Counted from the stretch's first letter, positions 1 through 8,631 are shown. The stretch: DNA of 13,848 bases from Mucilaginibacter sp. UBA4741 (GCA_002403905.1 DHIR01000171.1:1-13848), one strand, 5' to 3'. Notes: generated from the letters alone by a model not told the origin. Numbers and translations are program-made.

Positions 1-7
1 ACCTAAT

Positions 8-1468
8 TTAGGGGAGTATTATAGGTATCCAATCGCCAATTTTTTTGCGCGTCCACCACAAACCTTGTGGATTTTCTGGCGCAGCAAATTTATAACTGTA
101 AAGCACAGCGCGAATATATTTTGGCGGCCCTTTTGGAAAAGGATTATCCGCAAATAAATTTACAACACTTTGGTCATTATGAAGCAGCTTCCATACCAAA
201 TTATAGGTCCATGGATATTGGTCAGCGGTTGACATGGCGGCAAACCACATTTGCCAATCTAGCCGAAGCTGATAAGGCGCTATTTGCGGCGATATTTTAT
301 CAAGATATACCGGCAATCCTTTATATACATACGGTTTCCAAACAGATTGTTGGTTAGGATTATCGTCTATTGTCCCTTCAAAAATAACATTCAGGCGTTC
401 CTGACCAACTGTGCCGAATGCGCCATAGGTATTAACCAGTTCTAACGGATCGAAAGATCTGTTCATGACCTGTTTAGTGGAGAATAGGTTCATTGCCGGT
501 TGGATACTTAACAACGCAATCACCAAAGTGATACTCCAGGCTGTAGTTAGCATAGGGGTGGATTCTTCCGCCTGTTCCATAGCAAATTCGGCTTTGCGGA
601 CTAGCCAATTTGGTAAGATCTTTGACCAAAAGCTATCATCAAAACACGCCAGGGCAGGTATAATGGTTAACCAATTTAAAAAAGAAAGATTACCGCTAAT
701 TATAATGGATAGTTGAAATAATACAATTATCGATCCGGCAATGTGACGAGCTATGCGCGGCCAGAAAATAAACCAGGGTGCCACTAACTCGCCCAGCCAG
801 TTAAACCACACACCCAGTTTGAGTAGCGTATGCGGTAAAAAATGAAACCATCGGCTTAGCGGACCCGGAATAGGTTGGGTTTCGAAATAGTAATAAAGGG
901 CAGTGGCATTGCGCCATGTGGCATCTCCACGAAATTTAATCAACCCCGAACCCAACATAATGCGAAAAGTTAACCATCGGAATAAAAAAATGATGGGCAA
1001 GGGCGGCGCATATTTTGGAAAAGGCCGCATATCTAATAACGGACAAAGAAATATAGCCAAAAAACCCGTTTCGGCTAATTGTATTTCCCAACCATAGCCA
1101 TACCACTCTTGCCCGGCATGAACAAAAGATAAATACAAAAACCAAAGTGCAGTCAGTATAATTGAATTTGCATAACCGGCGGCCACCAGGCATGACAGTA
1201 TAAATCCTATCCATGCGGCTGTTAATAAAGCAGTATCAGAGTGCCAGATCCAAAACACAGATGGAAGGTGTATAAACCCTGCGGTATTTGACCCTAATGC
1301 AGCGGTTATTTGGCTTAGATAGATATTTAACGGTAATAGCCCAGCTGATCCGATTAATGGAATGATCTGGTTAATAGCAACCAGGAAAGCAACTGCATAA
1401 ATTACTCCTAACAGGCGCAGTATTACAAACCTTGTAAGCCAATAAGTTGAAGGGCTATGCGTATCCAT
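8..1468 (-). CDS. Lipase maturation factor (LMF1) family membrane protein
   Basis: A 486-residue polytopic inner-membrane protein. The family is named after animal LMF1, an ER protein needed for lipase folding; the role of bacterial members is not established. Hydrophobic segments are visible at about residues 13-36, 80-117, 130-146 and 157-173, with more between about 210 and 330. The family hallmark SGLIKFRGDATW is at residues 174-185, followed by a run rich in Trp and Tyr including LYYYFETQP. The C-terminal soluble part carries the second signature, RLDWQMWFAAM (about residue 401), then NPFP and YIRAxLYxYxF, and ends in a GLWW motif. Length and both signatures fit a complete gene. The start is the first Met of the frame, just before the first membrane segment. 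It is transcribed away from the GH92 gene across a 218-base spacer, so the two need not be functionally linked. The family call is firm; that it assists folding or secretion is inference. Confidence 0.9.
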   Translation of the reverse strand: MDTHSPSTYWLTRFVILRLLGVIYAVAFLVAINQIIPLIGSAGLLPLNIYLSQITAALGSNTAGFIHLPSVFWIWHSDTALLTAAWIGFILSCLVAAGYANSIILTALWFLYLSFVHAGQEWYGYGWEIQLAETGFLAIFLCPLLDMRPFPKYAPPLPIIFLFRWLTFRIMLGSGLIKFRGDATWRNATALYYYFETQPIPGPLSRWFHFLPHTLLKLGVWFNWLGELVAPWFIFWPRIARHIAGSIIVLFQLSIIISGNLSFLNWLTIIPALACFDDSFWSKILPNWLVRKAEFAMEQAEESTPMLTTAWSITLVIALLSIQPAMNLFSTKQVMNRSFDPLELVNTYGAFGTVGQERLNVIFEGTIDDNPNQQSVWKPYVYKGLPVYLDKISPQIAPYQLRLDWQMWFAAMSTADQYPWTYNLVWKLLHNDQSVVNLFADNPFPKGPPKYIRAVLYSYKFAAPENPQGLWWTRKKIGDWIPIILP

Positions 1469-1533
1469 ATAAAATACTTATAGGTATTTAATATTAGTAC
1501 AGCAATATAACATTATGGTTTTAAAAAGGATAG

Positions 1534-1566
1534 CAAACATGTTAATGCAACTTATACAATGGCAAA
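1534..1566 (-). promoter_or_regulatory. Candidate Bacteroidota-type promoter for the LMF1-family gene
   Basis: Read on the minus strand, TTTG (1566-1563) is followed after 21 bases by CATGTTTG (1541-1534). This matches the Bacteroidota -33 TTG and -7 TAnnTTTG consensus at every fixed position except the first T. A start site near 1527 would leave a leader of about 60 bases. The region is AT-rich, so a chance match is quite possible. Confidence 0.3.
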
Positions 1567-1611
1567 TACCAAACAGCCGATAGGAGCAGACAATAATCTT
1601 TAACTATAGGC

Positions 1612-1627
1612 TTATTAAGCTTAATAA
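1612..1627. repeat. 16-base perfect palindrome between divergent genes
   Basis: TTATTAAGCTTAATAA equals its own reverse complement. It lies 59 bases before the GH92 start codon and 143 bases before the LMF1-family start. The position would suit an operator for a dimeric regulator, but no second copy is seen in the window and AT-rich palindromes arise easily by chance. The palindrome is seen; a role in binding is inference. Confidence 0.35.
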
Positions 1628-1686
1628 ATAGCGATTAATTTTAAGTGATTTTTTTGTTTCTTTACTATTCCAAATAAAACCACTTT

Positions 1687-3966
1687 ATGATGAAAGCTAA
1701 TCAATTATTGCTCCTTGCAGGGGTGATGTTTAGTATATTAACAACATCTTACGCACAAGGCGTTTCCAAAGGAAAAAAAGCCACGGGTAAAGAACCTGTT
1801 GATTATGTAAACCCTAACATCGGCAACATAAGCCACATGCTGGTGCCAACATACCCAACAACGCATTTACCCAATAGTATGATGCGCGTGTTCCCTGTTC
1901 GACATGATTATACAACTAACATGATAGGAGGGCTGCCATTAATAGTAACCCACCACCGGTCTGCATCAAGTTTTAACTTTTACCCGTACCAGGGCGAGGA
2001 AAGTACAATAACACCAACCAAACAATTGAGTTACGACCAAGAAAAGGTGACACCATATCGTTACCAGGTTTACCTGGACGAAATGAATATTGGTGTTGAT
2101 TTTGCGCCGTCACATCAAAGCGCGGTTTATAAGATCTCTTTTGATAAACAAGGCGATGCCTACCTGGTATTTAGTACTGGTGGGCGTGGCCAGGTAAAAG
2201 CCGTTGGAAACACCATCACAGGATCAAAAGATCTGGGAAATAAAACCACCGTATATATTTACGCCGAAACCGATGTAACGCCAACTAAAACAGGCGTGCC
2301 AAGCCGCAATGGAAGCATTAGCTGGGGAGCATCGCCTGCCGGTTCTATAGCCTTACTTTATCCTACAGGAACGAAGAAAGTAGGCATCCGTTATGGTGTA
2401 TCGTTTATTAGCGAAGAGCAAGCAAAGAAAAACTTAAACCGCGAGATCAAGAATTATGATGTAAGCGCGGTTGCCACCATAGGCCGTAAAATATGGAATG
2501 ACGCGCTAGGAAAAATAGCCGTATCAGGCGCTGTTGATAAAGAAACCACGGTGTTTTATACTTCATTGTACCGCACTTTCGAACGTCCTGTTTGTATCAG
2601 TGAGGATGGCAAGTATTTCAGCGCTTCGGATGGACAGATACATAACGATGGGGGCCGTCCGTTTTATACCGATGACTGGACCTGGGATACTTACCGCGCG
2701 GCGCATCCATTACGCGTGTTAATCAACAAACAGGTGGAGAATGATATTTTGAACTCGTACGTGCACATGGCAGAGCAGACACCTAACCATTGGATGCCTA
2801 CCTTCCCCGGCATATCCGGAGATGATCGTGGTATGAACTCTAACCATGGCATTGCCAGTATTGCAGATGCTTACGCCAAAGGTTTAAGAGGATTTGACCT
2901 GGCTAAAGCGTACGAGGTTTGTAAAGGCGCTATTGAAGATAAATCATTATTGCCATGGTCAAAAGCTGTTCCATCAGGCGAACTGGATGCTTTCTATAAA
3001 CAAAAAGGGTATTTTCCCGCTTTAAAAATAGGGGAAAAAGAAACAGTGGCTAACGTAAGCAGAGGCGAAAAACGCCAGCCAATAGCAGTTACTTTAGGTA
3101 CATCGTATGATGAATGGTGCTTATCACAAATTGCCGGCGATCTGGGTAAAACAGAGGACGCGCAGCATTATTTGAAAGCATCATACAATTATCGTAATGT
3201 ATTTAACCCCGCAACTGGATTTTTTCATCCTAAGGATAGAGACGGGAATTTTATTGAGCCGTTAGATTATCGTACATCCGGCGGCCCGGGTGCGCGCGAT
3301 TATTATGATGAAAACAACGGCTACATTTACCGTTGGGATGTTCAACATAACATTGGCGACCTGGTAAACCTGGTAGGCGGCAATGAAAAATTTGTGGCCG
3401 CGCTCGAAAATATGTTTAACGAGCCAATACCCGGCGCACGCTGGGATTTCTACGCCATACTGCCCGATCATACAGGCAACGTAGGTATGTTCTCTATGGC
3501 TAATGAGCCTAGCTTTCATATCCCGTACTTATATAACTATGCAGGCGCGCCATGGCGCACACAGAAGCGCATTCGTTCACTGTTAGATGAATGGTATCGT
3601 AACGACCTTATGGGTGTACCCGGCGACGAAGATGGTGGTGGTATGACCGCGTTTGTGGTATTTAGCGAGTTAGGATTTTATCCGGTTACCCCCGGATCCC
3701 CAACTTACAACATTGGCAGCCCATGCTTCCCTTATGTAAAAATGAATGTTGGTAACGGCAGGTTTTTCGAGATAAAAGCGCATAACGCTTCGTTTACCAA
3801 TAAGTATATCCAATCGGCCAAACTAAATGGCAAGGCATGGAATAAACCGTGGTTTAACCATAGCGATATTGCCAACGGTGGTGTTTTAGAATTGGAAATG
3901 GGTCCGGTTGCTAATAAAGCCTGGGGCGCAAATTCGCCGCCACCATCTGCTGCGCCAATGCCGTAA
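1687..3966 (+). CDS. Secreted GH92 family glycosidase (alpha-mannosidase type, divergent)
   Basis: A 759-residue exported glycoside hydrolase. GH92 enzymes are mostly calcium-dependent exo-alpha-mannosidases that trim N-glycan or yeast-mannan chains. A signal peptide ends at about Ala23 (SYA/QG). The N-terminal beta-sandwich starts at DYVNPNIGN (about residue 39) and the (alpha/alpha)6 catalytic domain fills roughly residues 280-735. ENNGYIYRW (542-550) aligns with the family motif EGNAWQYRW, so Glu542 is the likely general acid. GDEDGGGM (646-653) matches the catalytic-base loop, with Asp647 and Asp649. NEPSFHIPYLYNYAG and the PGSPxYNIGSPCFP segment are also typical. Oddities: the usual HxxPGAxxPFGM segment is replaced by a YPTTHLPNSMMRVFP-like stretch, the Trp and Gln of the acid motif are Tyr and Ile, and the C-terminus is a short Pro-rich tail. 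The true substrate is therefore uncertain. No SusC/SusD genes flank it, and a terminator follows. Confidence 0.88.
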   Translation: MMKANQLLLLAGVMFSILTTSYAQGVSKGKKATGKEPVDYVNPNIGNISHMLVPTYPTTHLPNSMMRVFPVRHDYTTNMIGGLPLIVTHHRSASSFNFYPYQGEESTITPTKQLSYDQEKVTPYRYQVYLDEMNIGVDFAPSHQSAVYKISFDKQGDAYLVFSTGGRGQVKAVGNTITGSKDLGNKTTVYIYAETDVTPTKTGVPSRNGSISWGASPAGSIALLYPTGTKKVGIRYGVSFISEEQAKKNLNREIKNYDVSAVATIGRKIWNDALGKIAVSGAVDKETTVFYTSLYRTFERPVCISEDGKYFSASDGQIHNDGGRPFYTDDWTWDTYRAAHPLRVLINKQVENDILNSYVHMAEQTPNHWMPTFPGISGDDRGMNSNHGIASIADAYAKGLRGFDLAKAYEVCKGAIEDKSLLPWSKAVPSGELDAFYKQKGYFPALKIGEKETVANVSRGEKRQPIAVTLGTSYDEWCLSQIAGDLGKTEDAQHYLKASYNYRNVFNPATGFFHPKDRDGNFIEPLDYRTSGGPGARDYYDENNGYIYRWDVQHNIGDLVNLVGGNEKFVAALENMFNEPIPGARWDFYAILPDHTGNVGMFSMANEPSFHIPYLYNYAGAPWRTQKRIRSLLDEWYRNDLMGVPGDEDGGGMTAFVVFSELGFYPVTPGSPTYNIGSPCFPYVKMNVGNGRFFEIKAHNASFTNKYIQSAKLNGKAWNKPWFNHSDIANGGVLELEMGPVANKAWGANSPPPSAAPMP

Positions 3967-3994
3967 TAAGCATCTGGTTTTAATAGAATATAAC

Positions 3995-4026
3995 AAGCGC
4001 TTTCCAGGAAACTGGGGCGCTTTTTT
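3995..4026 (+). terminator. Rho-independent terminator of the GH92 gene
   Basis: The outer stem AAGCGC (3995-4000) pairs with GCGCTT (4017-4022). An inner stem CCAG (4004-4007) pairs with CTGG (4012-4015) around a GAAA tetraloop. A run of six T follows from 4021. It lies 28 bases after the GH92 stop and separates that gene from the OmpA-domain lipoprotein. Confidence 0.85.
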
Positions 4027-4148
4027 GTTTTATCCCCACCAAAAAGTTCTTTTCTGTATCAAAAATGTTTCAAACTTTTTAGGCCCTGATTTGTCTGTTT
4101 ATAAGGATTATGAATTTATCATAACCACTTATTTAACAACTACCAGTC

Positions 4149-5003
4149 ATGAAAATTAAAATATTATTACCCTTAGTGTTTGTAACAGCCACCATAATGC
4201 AGGGTTGTGTGAGTAATAAAAAATATGCTGAACTGCAAACAAACTATAACACCTTACAAACTAAACAAACCGAGTTAAAACAAAGCTACGATCTTACCCA
4301 GCGCGAGTTGGAAGGTTCAAGAACCCGTGTTAAAAGTTTAGAGGAGCAGATAGCGTCCGAAAAATCAAACCGTGCCGCGTTGCAGGATGCTTTGGACAAG
4401 TGCCTTGCCGGCAACAACCTGGGCCATGTTAATATTTCCAAACTGGCCGACCAGATAAACGCGTCTGATAAATACATTAAACAATTAATTGCAGCCAAAG
4501 GCAAAAGTGATTCGCTTAATATGGTGTTAACCAATAACCTAACTCGCTCATTAAGCCAGGCAGAAATGAAGGATGTTGATGTGCAGGTATTAAAAGGTGT
4601 GGTTTATATATCACTATCTGATAACATGTTATACAAATCTGGCAGCTATGAAATATCAGATCAGGCCGGATCAACTTTAAGTAAAATTGCCAAGATCATT
4701 ATGGATTATTCAACATACGATGTGCTGATTGAAGGTAATACCGATAATGTACCTATTAAACAGGTTAACATTCGTAACAACTGGGATCTGAGTACGTTAA
4801 GGGCATCATCGGTTGTGCAGGCTTTACAAAATACTTATAATGTTGATCCTAAACGCTTAACTGCCGGTGGCCGTGGCGAATATAACCCGGTGGCAGATAA
4901 TACTACCGATGCCGGTAAAATGAAAAACAGGCGCACACAAATTATCATCACCCCAAAACTGGATCAGTTTATGGACCTGATAGGTAAGCCGGTTGAAAAA
5001 TAA
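4149..5003 (+). CDS. OmpA-family peptidoglycan-binding lipoprotein
   Basis: A 284-residue envelope protein probably tethering the outer membrane to the cell wall. A short signal peptide ends at a weak lipobox (MQGC), making Cys20 the likely lipidated residue. Residues about 25-90 are a heptad-like, charged stretch that should form a coiled coil. The OmpA C-terminal domain covers about residues 150-275. EGNTDNVP (195-202) and LSTLRASSVV contain the residues expected to grip diaminopimelate, Asp199 and Arg218. GGRGEYNPVADN and KNRRTQIIITP complete the family signature. The Asp-to-Arg distance is 19 residues, against 15 in Acinetobacter OmpA, because of the KQVNIRNNW insertion; similar longer loops occur in MotB-like and Bacteroidota homologues. 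There is no N-terminal beta-barrel, so this is a Pal/MotB-like anchor and not a porin. Terminators bound it on both sides, suggesting a single-gene unit. Confidence 0.9.
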   Translation: MKIKILLPLVFVTATIMQGCVSNKKYAELQTNYNTLQTKQTELKQSYDLTQRELEGSRTRVKSLEEQIASEKSNRAALQDALDKCLAGNNLGHVNISKLADQINASDKYIKQLIAAKGKSDSLNMVLTNNLTRSLSQAEMKDVDVQVLKGVVYISLSDNMLYKSGSYEISDQAGSTLSKIAKIIMDYSTYDVLIEGNTDNVPIKQVNIRNNWDLSTLRASSVVQALQNTYNVDPKRLTAGGRGEYNPVADNTTDAGKMKNRRTQIIITPKLDQFMDLIGKPVEK

Positions 5004-5028
5004 AACGATAGATTATTCTATTGTCACA

Positions 5029-5059
5029 AAGCCTTTGCAGCAATGCAAGGGCTTTTTTT
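5029..5059 (+). terminator. Rho-independent terminator of the OmpA-family gene
   Basis: An 11-base-pair stem (5029-5039 with 5044-5054, one G-T wobble) closes a GCAA tetraloop and runs into seven T (5053-5059). It begins 26 bases after the stop codon. The rhamnosidase start codon is only 29 bases beyond the T-run, so promoter sequence for that gene would have to overlap this hairpin. Confidence 0.9.
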
Positions 5060-5088
5060 ATATATTAGTCGCTCAAACCAATACATAA

Positions 5089-7785
5089 ATGAGCCGTTTT
5101 TTACCCGTTAAATTATCCGTAAGGAAAAATATTGTCTGCCTGTTTATAGCAGCAAGCTTTTTGTTAAGTTTTACCCATGCAAATGCCGCAGATAAGATAG
5201 GAGATTTGAAATGCGAATACCTGGTTAATCCCCTGGGTATTGACGCGATACACCCACGTTTAACATGGGTGATGAATGATAGCCGCCATGGCGCAATGCA
5301 AACAGCCTATCAATTATCAGTAGGTACAGACTCTGTTGCGCTAACCAAAGGCATAGCTGCTACATGGAAAACCGCTAAGATATTATCGGCAAATAGCAGG
5401 GTAGTTTACGGCGGAAAAACGCTACAGCCGTTTACTAAATATTATTGGCAGGTTAGTATTTGGGATGAAACAGGTAAAGTTACCTCATCGGCCATAGCTA
5501 GTTTTGAGACAGGCCTGGTTGAAAAAAGTAACTGGAAAGGTACCTGGATAAGCGATAACCGCGGGCCGGAAGTTAAACCTGCCCCATATTTTAGAAATGT
5601 ATTTGACCTGAGTAAGAAAGTAAAGTCGGCGCGTGCATATATCGCGGTAGCGGGTTTATATGAACTTTATATTAACGGCCAAAAAATTGGTAACCACAGA
5701 CTTGACCCTATGTACACCCGTTTTGACCGCAGAACCTTATACGTTACTTATGATGTAACCAACCAACTACAAACCGGTAAAAATGCTATAGGTGTATTAT
5801 TAGGTAACGGTTGGTACAATATGCAAAGTACAGCAGTATGGGATTTCCACAAGGCCCCATGGCGTAATCGCCCTACTTTTTGTTTGGATGTACGGATAAC
5901 TTATACGGACGGCACAGTTGAGACCTTAACATCAGATCGTGGCTGGAAGTCATCAGCAAGCCCTATAACTTTTAACAGTATTTATACCGCCGAGCATTAT
6001 GACGCACGCCTGGAACAACCGGGCTGGAACACCACTAATTTTACCGAGACACCACGGACCTGGAGGACGGTAATCATCCGCCCTGCACCATCTGCAAATA
6101 TTGTATCTCAAGCTATGCAGCCAATCCGCGCTATCGAGACAATCAAGACCGCTGATATGCGTAAGTTTAATGATAGCCTTTACTTATTTAACATAGGCCG
6201 CACCATAGCCGGTGTTAGCAAGATCACAGTGAGGGGCGAAACCGGTACGGTGATCCGCCTTAAACATGCCGAGAAATTGGGTAAAAATGGTCGTGCGGAT
6301 ATGTCGAACATTGACGTGCATTACCGCCCTACAGATGATACAGACCCGTTCCAGACCGATATATTTACTCTAATCGGAAAAGGCGAAGAAACCTTTATGC
6401 CGCGCTTTAACTATAAAGGTTTTCAGTATGTGGAGGTAAGCAGTAATAAACCCATCAGCTTGACTAAAGAAAGTTTGACCGCTTATTTTATGCATAGCGA
6501 TGTTGCCACGATTGGTAATATCAATTCATCAAACACTACGCTGAACAAAATATGGTTCGCTTGCAACAACTCTTATTTATCTAATTTTTATGGTTATCCA
6601 ACAGATTGCCCGCAACGCGAAAAAAATGGCTGGACAGGTGACGCACACATAGCCAGCGAAACCGGCTTGTACGGCTTTGACGGTATCACTATTTATGAAA
6701 AATGGATGGCCGATCACCGTGACGAACAACAGCCAAATGGTGTGTTGTCATCAATTATTCCATCGGATGGTTGGGGTTATGAGTGGGGTAATGGACCGGA
6801 TTGGACAAGCACCGTAGCTATTATACCATGGAACCTTTACCAGTTTTATGGCGATAGCAAAACTTTGAATGATAATTATGATGCAATCAGGCGTTACGTT
6901 AACCACATTGACGAGTTATATCCATCAGGTATTACAACGTGGGGTCTGGGCGATTGGGTGCCGGTTAAATCAAAATCACCGGTCGAGTTTGTATCGTCTA
7001 TCTATTATTTCACAGACGTAAATATACTTGCAAAAGCAGCAAAACTTTTTGGGAGGGCCGATGATGAAAAGAAATATACTGCACTGGCTTTAAAGATCAA
7101 AAACGCGCTTAATACAAAATACTTAAACACCACTACAGGTATTTATGATAAAGGGTACCAAACAGAATTAAGTATGCCGCTATATTGGGGACTGGTACCT
7201 GATAACTTAAAAGCCAAAGTAGCCGCTAATTTGGCCGAGCGTGTTAAACAAGACAACAATCACCTTGATGCGGGTATATTAGGCGCTAAAGCCATTTTAG
7301 GCGCGCTGAGCGATAATGGTTATGCTGATGTAGCTTATTCTATCGCCTCGCAGGAAACCTTCCCGTCATGGGGTTGGTGGATAAAGAACGGCGCGACTAC
7401 GCTTTACGAGAACTGGGACGTTTTTGCAAAGAGCGATTTATCTTTAAATCACATCATGTTTGGCGAGATAAACGCCTGGTACTACAAAGGCATTGGCGGT
7501 ATAAAGATAGACCCTGCAAACCCCGGCTTTAAAAATATACTACTGCAACCCAATTTTGTACCCGGCTTAAACCACTTTGAATCTGAACATACAGGGCCTT
7601 ATGGCAAAATAGTCTCTGACTGGAAACGTGATGACGATGCAATTAAATATTCGGTAACCGTACCGGCTAACTCTACAGCTACGGTTACATTCCCGGCAGG
7701 TAAAAAAGCTACGTTGAATGGGAAGGATGTTGCCGCGAATGGGATGAAGATAGCTTCAGGGAGTTATGAGTTTATAGTGAAGTAG
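5089..7785 (+). CDS. Secreted GH78 alpha-L-rhamnosidase
   Basis: An 898-residue exported inverting glycosidase that releases terminal alpha-L-rhamnose from pectic side chains, flavonoid glycosides or microbial polysaccharides. A signal peptide ends at about Ala33 (ANA/AD). The domain order fits the family: an N-terminal fibronectin-like domain with CEYLVNPLGID (from about residue 42), a substrate-binding beta-sandwich (about 160-330), a second beta-domain (about 345-450), the (alpha/alpha)6 catalytic barrel (about 455-800) and a C-terminal beta-sandwich. The family motif DCPQREKNGWTGDA spans residues 506-519, and Glu511 is the likely general acid. GATTLYENWD (768-777, Glu774) and SLNHIMFGEINAW (from 785, Glu793) are the conserved late motifs; which Glu is the catalytic base I cannot settle by eye. 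Length is normal for GH78. The gene is alone: there is no rhamnose catabolic gene or transporter nearby. A strong terminator follows. Confidence 0.93.
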   Translation: MSRFLPVKLSVRKNIVCLFIAASFLLSFTHANAADKIGDLKCEYLVNPLGIDAIHPRLTWVMNDSRHGAMQTAYQLSVGTDSVALTKGIAATWKTAKILSANSRVVYGGKTLQPFTKYYWQVSIWDETGKVTSSAIASFETGLVEKSNWKGTWISDNRGPEVKPAPYFRNVFDLSKKVKSARAYIAVAGLYELYINGQKIGNHRLDPMYTRFDRRTLYVTYDVTNQLQTGKNAIGVLLGNGWYNMQSTAVWDFHKAPWRNRPTFCLDVRITYTDGTVETLTSDRGWKSSASPITFNSIYTAEHYDARLEQPGWNTTNFTETPRTWRTVIIRPAPSANIVSQAMQPIRAIETIKTADMRKFNDSLYLFNIGRTIAGVSKITVRGETGTVIRLKHAEKLGKNGRADMSNIDVHYRPTDDTDPFQTDIFTLIGKGEETFMPRFNYKGFQYVEVSSNKPISLTKESLTAYFMHSDVATIGNINSSNTTLNKIWFACNNSYLSNFYGYPTDCPQREKNGWTGDAHIASETGLYGFDGITIYEKWMADHRDEQQPNGVLSSIIPSDGWGYEWGNGPDWTSTVAIIPWNLYQFYGDSKTLNDNYDAIRRYVNHIDELYPSGITTWGLGDWVPVKSKSPVEFVSSIYYFTDVNILAKAAKLFGRADDEKKYTALALKIKNALNTKYLNTTTGIYDKGYQTELSMPLYWGLVPDNLKAKVAANLAERVKQDNNHLDAGILGAKAILGALSDNGYADVAYSIASQETFPSWGWWIKNGATTLYENWDVFAKSDLSLNHIMFGEINAWYYKGIGGIKIDPANPGFKNILLQPNFVPGLNHFESEHTGPYGKIVSDWKRDDDAIKYSVTVPANSTATVTFPAGKKATLNGKDVAANGMKIASGSYEFIVK

Positions 7786-7799
7786 ATAACTTTATAGGT

Positions 7800-7838
7800 A
7801 AGATGCCCATATGTTTTACATGGGCATCTTTTTTTTGA
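7800..7838 (+). terminator. Rho-independent terminator of the rhamnosidase gene
   Basis: The stem AAGATGCCCAT (7800-7810) pairs with ATGGGCATCTT (7820-7830) around a nine-base loop, and ten T follow from 7829. No matching T-run exists on the other strand, so it serves the plus-strand gene and not the convergent lipoprotein gene. Confidence 0.92.
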
Positions 7839-7869
7839 CTTATTGATATAATGAAAGTAAAGTAATTTG

Positions 7870-8502
7870 TTATTTATCAATCACTGCAATAACCGTGTTT
7901 TTATCAAACGTTTTATTTTTATTTACATTCACAGAAATTATAATTTTTTGGGTTAAAGGTTTGTTAACATCCAACGAACACACAAAATTTTCAGATTCTT
8001 TATAATCGAAAATTTGCTCAAGATAAGTTACACCTATGTCATCTGTTTTGTAAAGCTGATAGGTCATTTCGCCTAAATATTTTGTTGTATTGTTCGTGAT
8101 TGAAAAAACATTCAGATTAGGAAAAAAATCTCCGCCACGACCATTTAATTTACTTTTAGACGATAACTTTATTTTAATATTTAGAAATGCTTTGTCTCTT
8201 TCGGCTAATTTTTCCTGATGGGTTGATTCACCAAATTCAAATTTCAATTTATCTGTAAGTTGTGCCTTACTTAAAACAGTAACTGTTTTGTCAGAAACAT
8301 TGACTACTTTATTTTCTTTAATATTTGCTATATCTGTTGAATCAGTAATTCTTTTTGCTGTTTTTATAGAATCATTTTTATGAATAATTTTTGCTGAATC
8401 TATTGCTGAAGTAGTCTTATCATTATTACTACTGTTCGGATTATTTGAACAAGCTGTAAAAAAAACAAGTCCAGTAAAAAGGTAAATTAAGTTAGTTTTC
8501 AT
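7870..8502 (-). CDS. Predicted lipoprotein of unknown function, AT-rich
   Basis: A 210-residue exported protein I do not recognise. The N-terminus MKTNLIYLFTGLVFFTAC is a clear lipoprotein signal with Cys18 as the lipidated residue, followed by an Asn/Ser/Lys-rich linker to about residue 70. The remainder (about 75-210) alternates short beta-like stretches with charged turns, including a KAFLNIKIKLSSKS segment and a C-terminal beta strand, and could be a small beta-sandwich of the kind seen in DUF4352-like lipoproteins; that is only a guess. Two lines counted by hand (8281-8400) are 22-25% G+C, against 50% for one counted line of the rhamnosidase gene, so this gene may be recently acquired or expressed under different constraints. 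It is convergent with the rhamnosidase gene and lies downstream of the small antitoxin-like gene on the same strand, 129 bases away. Confidence 0.75.
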   Translation of the reverse strand: MKTNLIYLFTGLVFFTACSNNPNSSNNDKTTSAIDSAKIIHKNDSIKTAKRITDSTDIANIKENKVVNVSDKTVTVLSKAQLTDKLKFEFGESTHQEKLAERDKAFLNIKIKLSSKSKLNGRGGDFFPNLNVFSITNNTTKYLGEMTYQLYKTDDIGVTYLEQIFDYKESENFVCSLDVNKPLTQKIIISVNVNKNKTFDKNTVIAVIDK

Positions 8503-8631
8503 GGTTTAGATTTTTAATTCGTGAATTTACCAAAACAATTAAATTAAACAAATTATGTATTAAAGATTTCAGAGAGACTTGCAATGCCGCGGGGGTAATT
8601 GCGACAATGAACTGCAATTGTAGCTAAGGTA

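Noticed and set aside
936..1214. 92-codon minus-strand frame within the LMF1-family gene
   Set aside because: It lies wholly inside a gene with two family signatures, on the same strand in another frame; treated as a shadow.
4090..4118. Promoter for the OmpA-family gene (TTTG at 4090, TGAATTTA at 4111)
   Set aside because: The -7 box has two mismatches and the spacing is only 17 bases.
3908..4159. 83-codon plus-strand frame bridging GH92 and the OmpA-family gene
   Set aside because: It overlaps the GH92 end in another frame, runs through the terminator hairpin, and has no family motif; it is a chance frame.
1687..7785. Polysaccharide utilisation locus containing the GH92 and GH78 genes
   Set aside because: No SusC, SusD, hybrid two-component system or sugar transporter is present, an OmpA-domain gene lies between them, and terminators separate all three.
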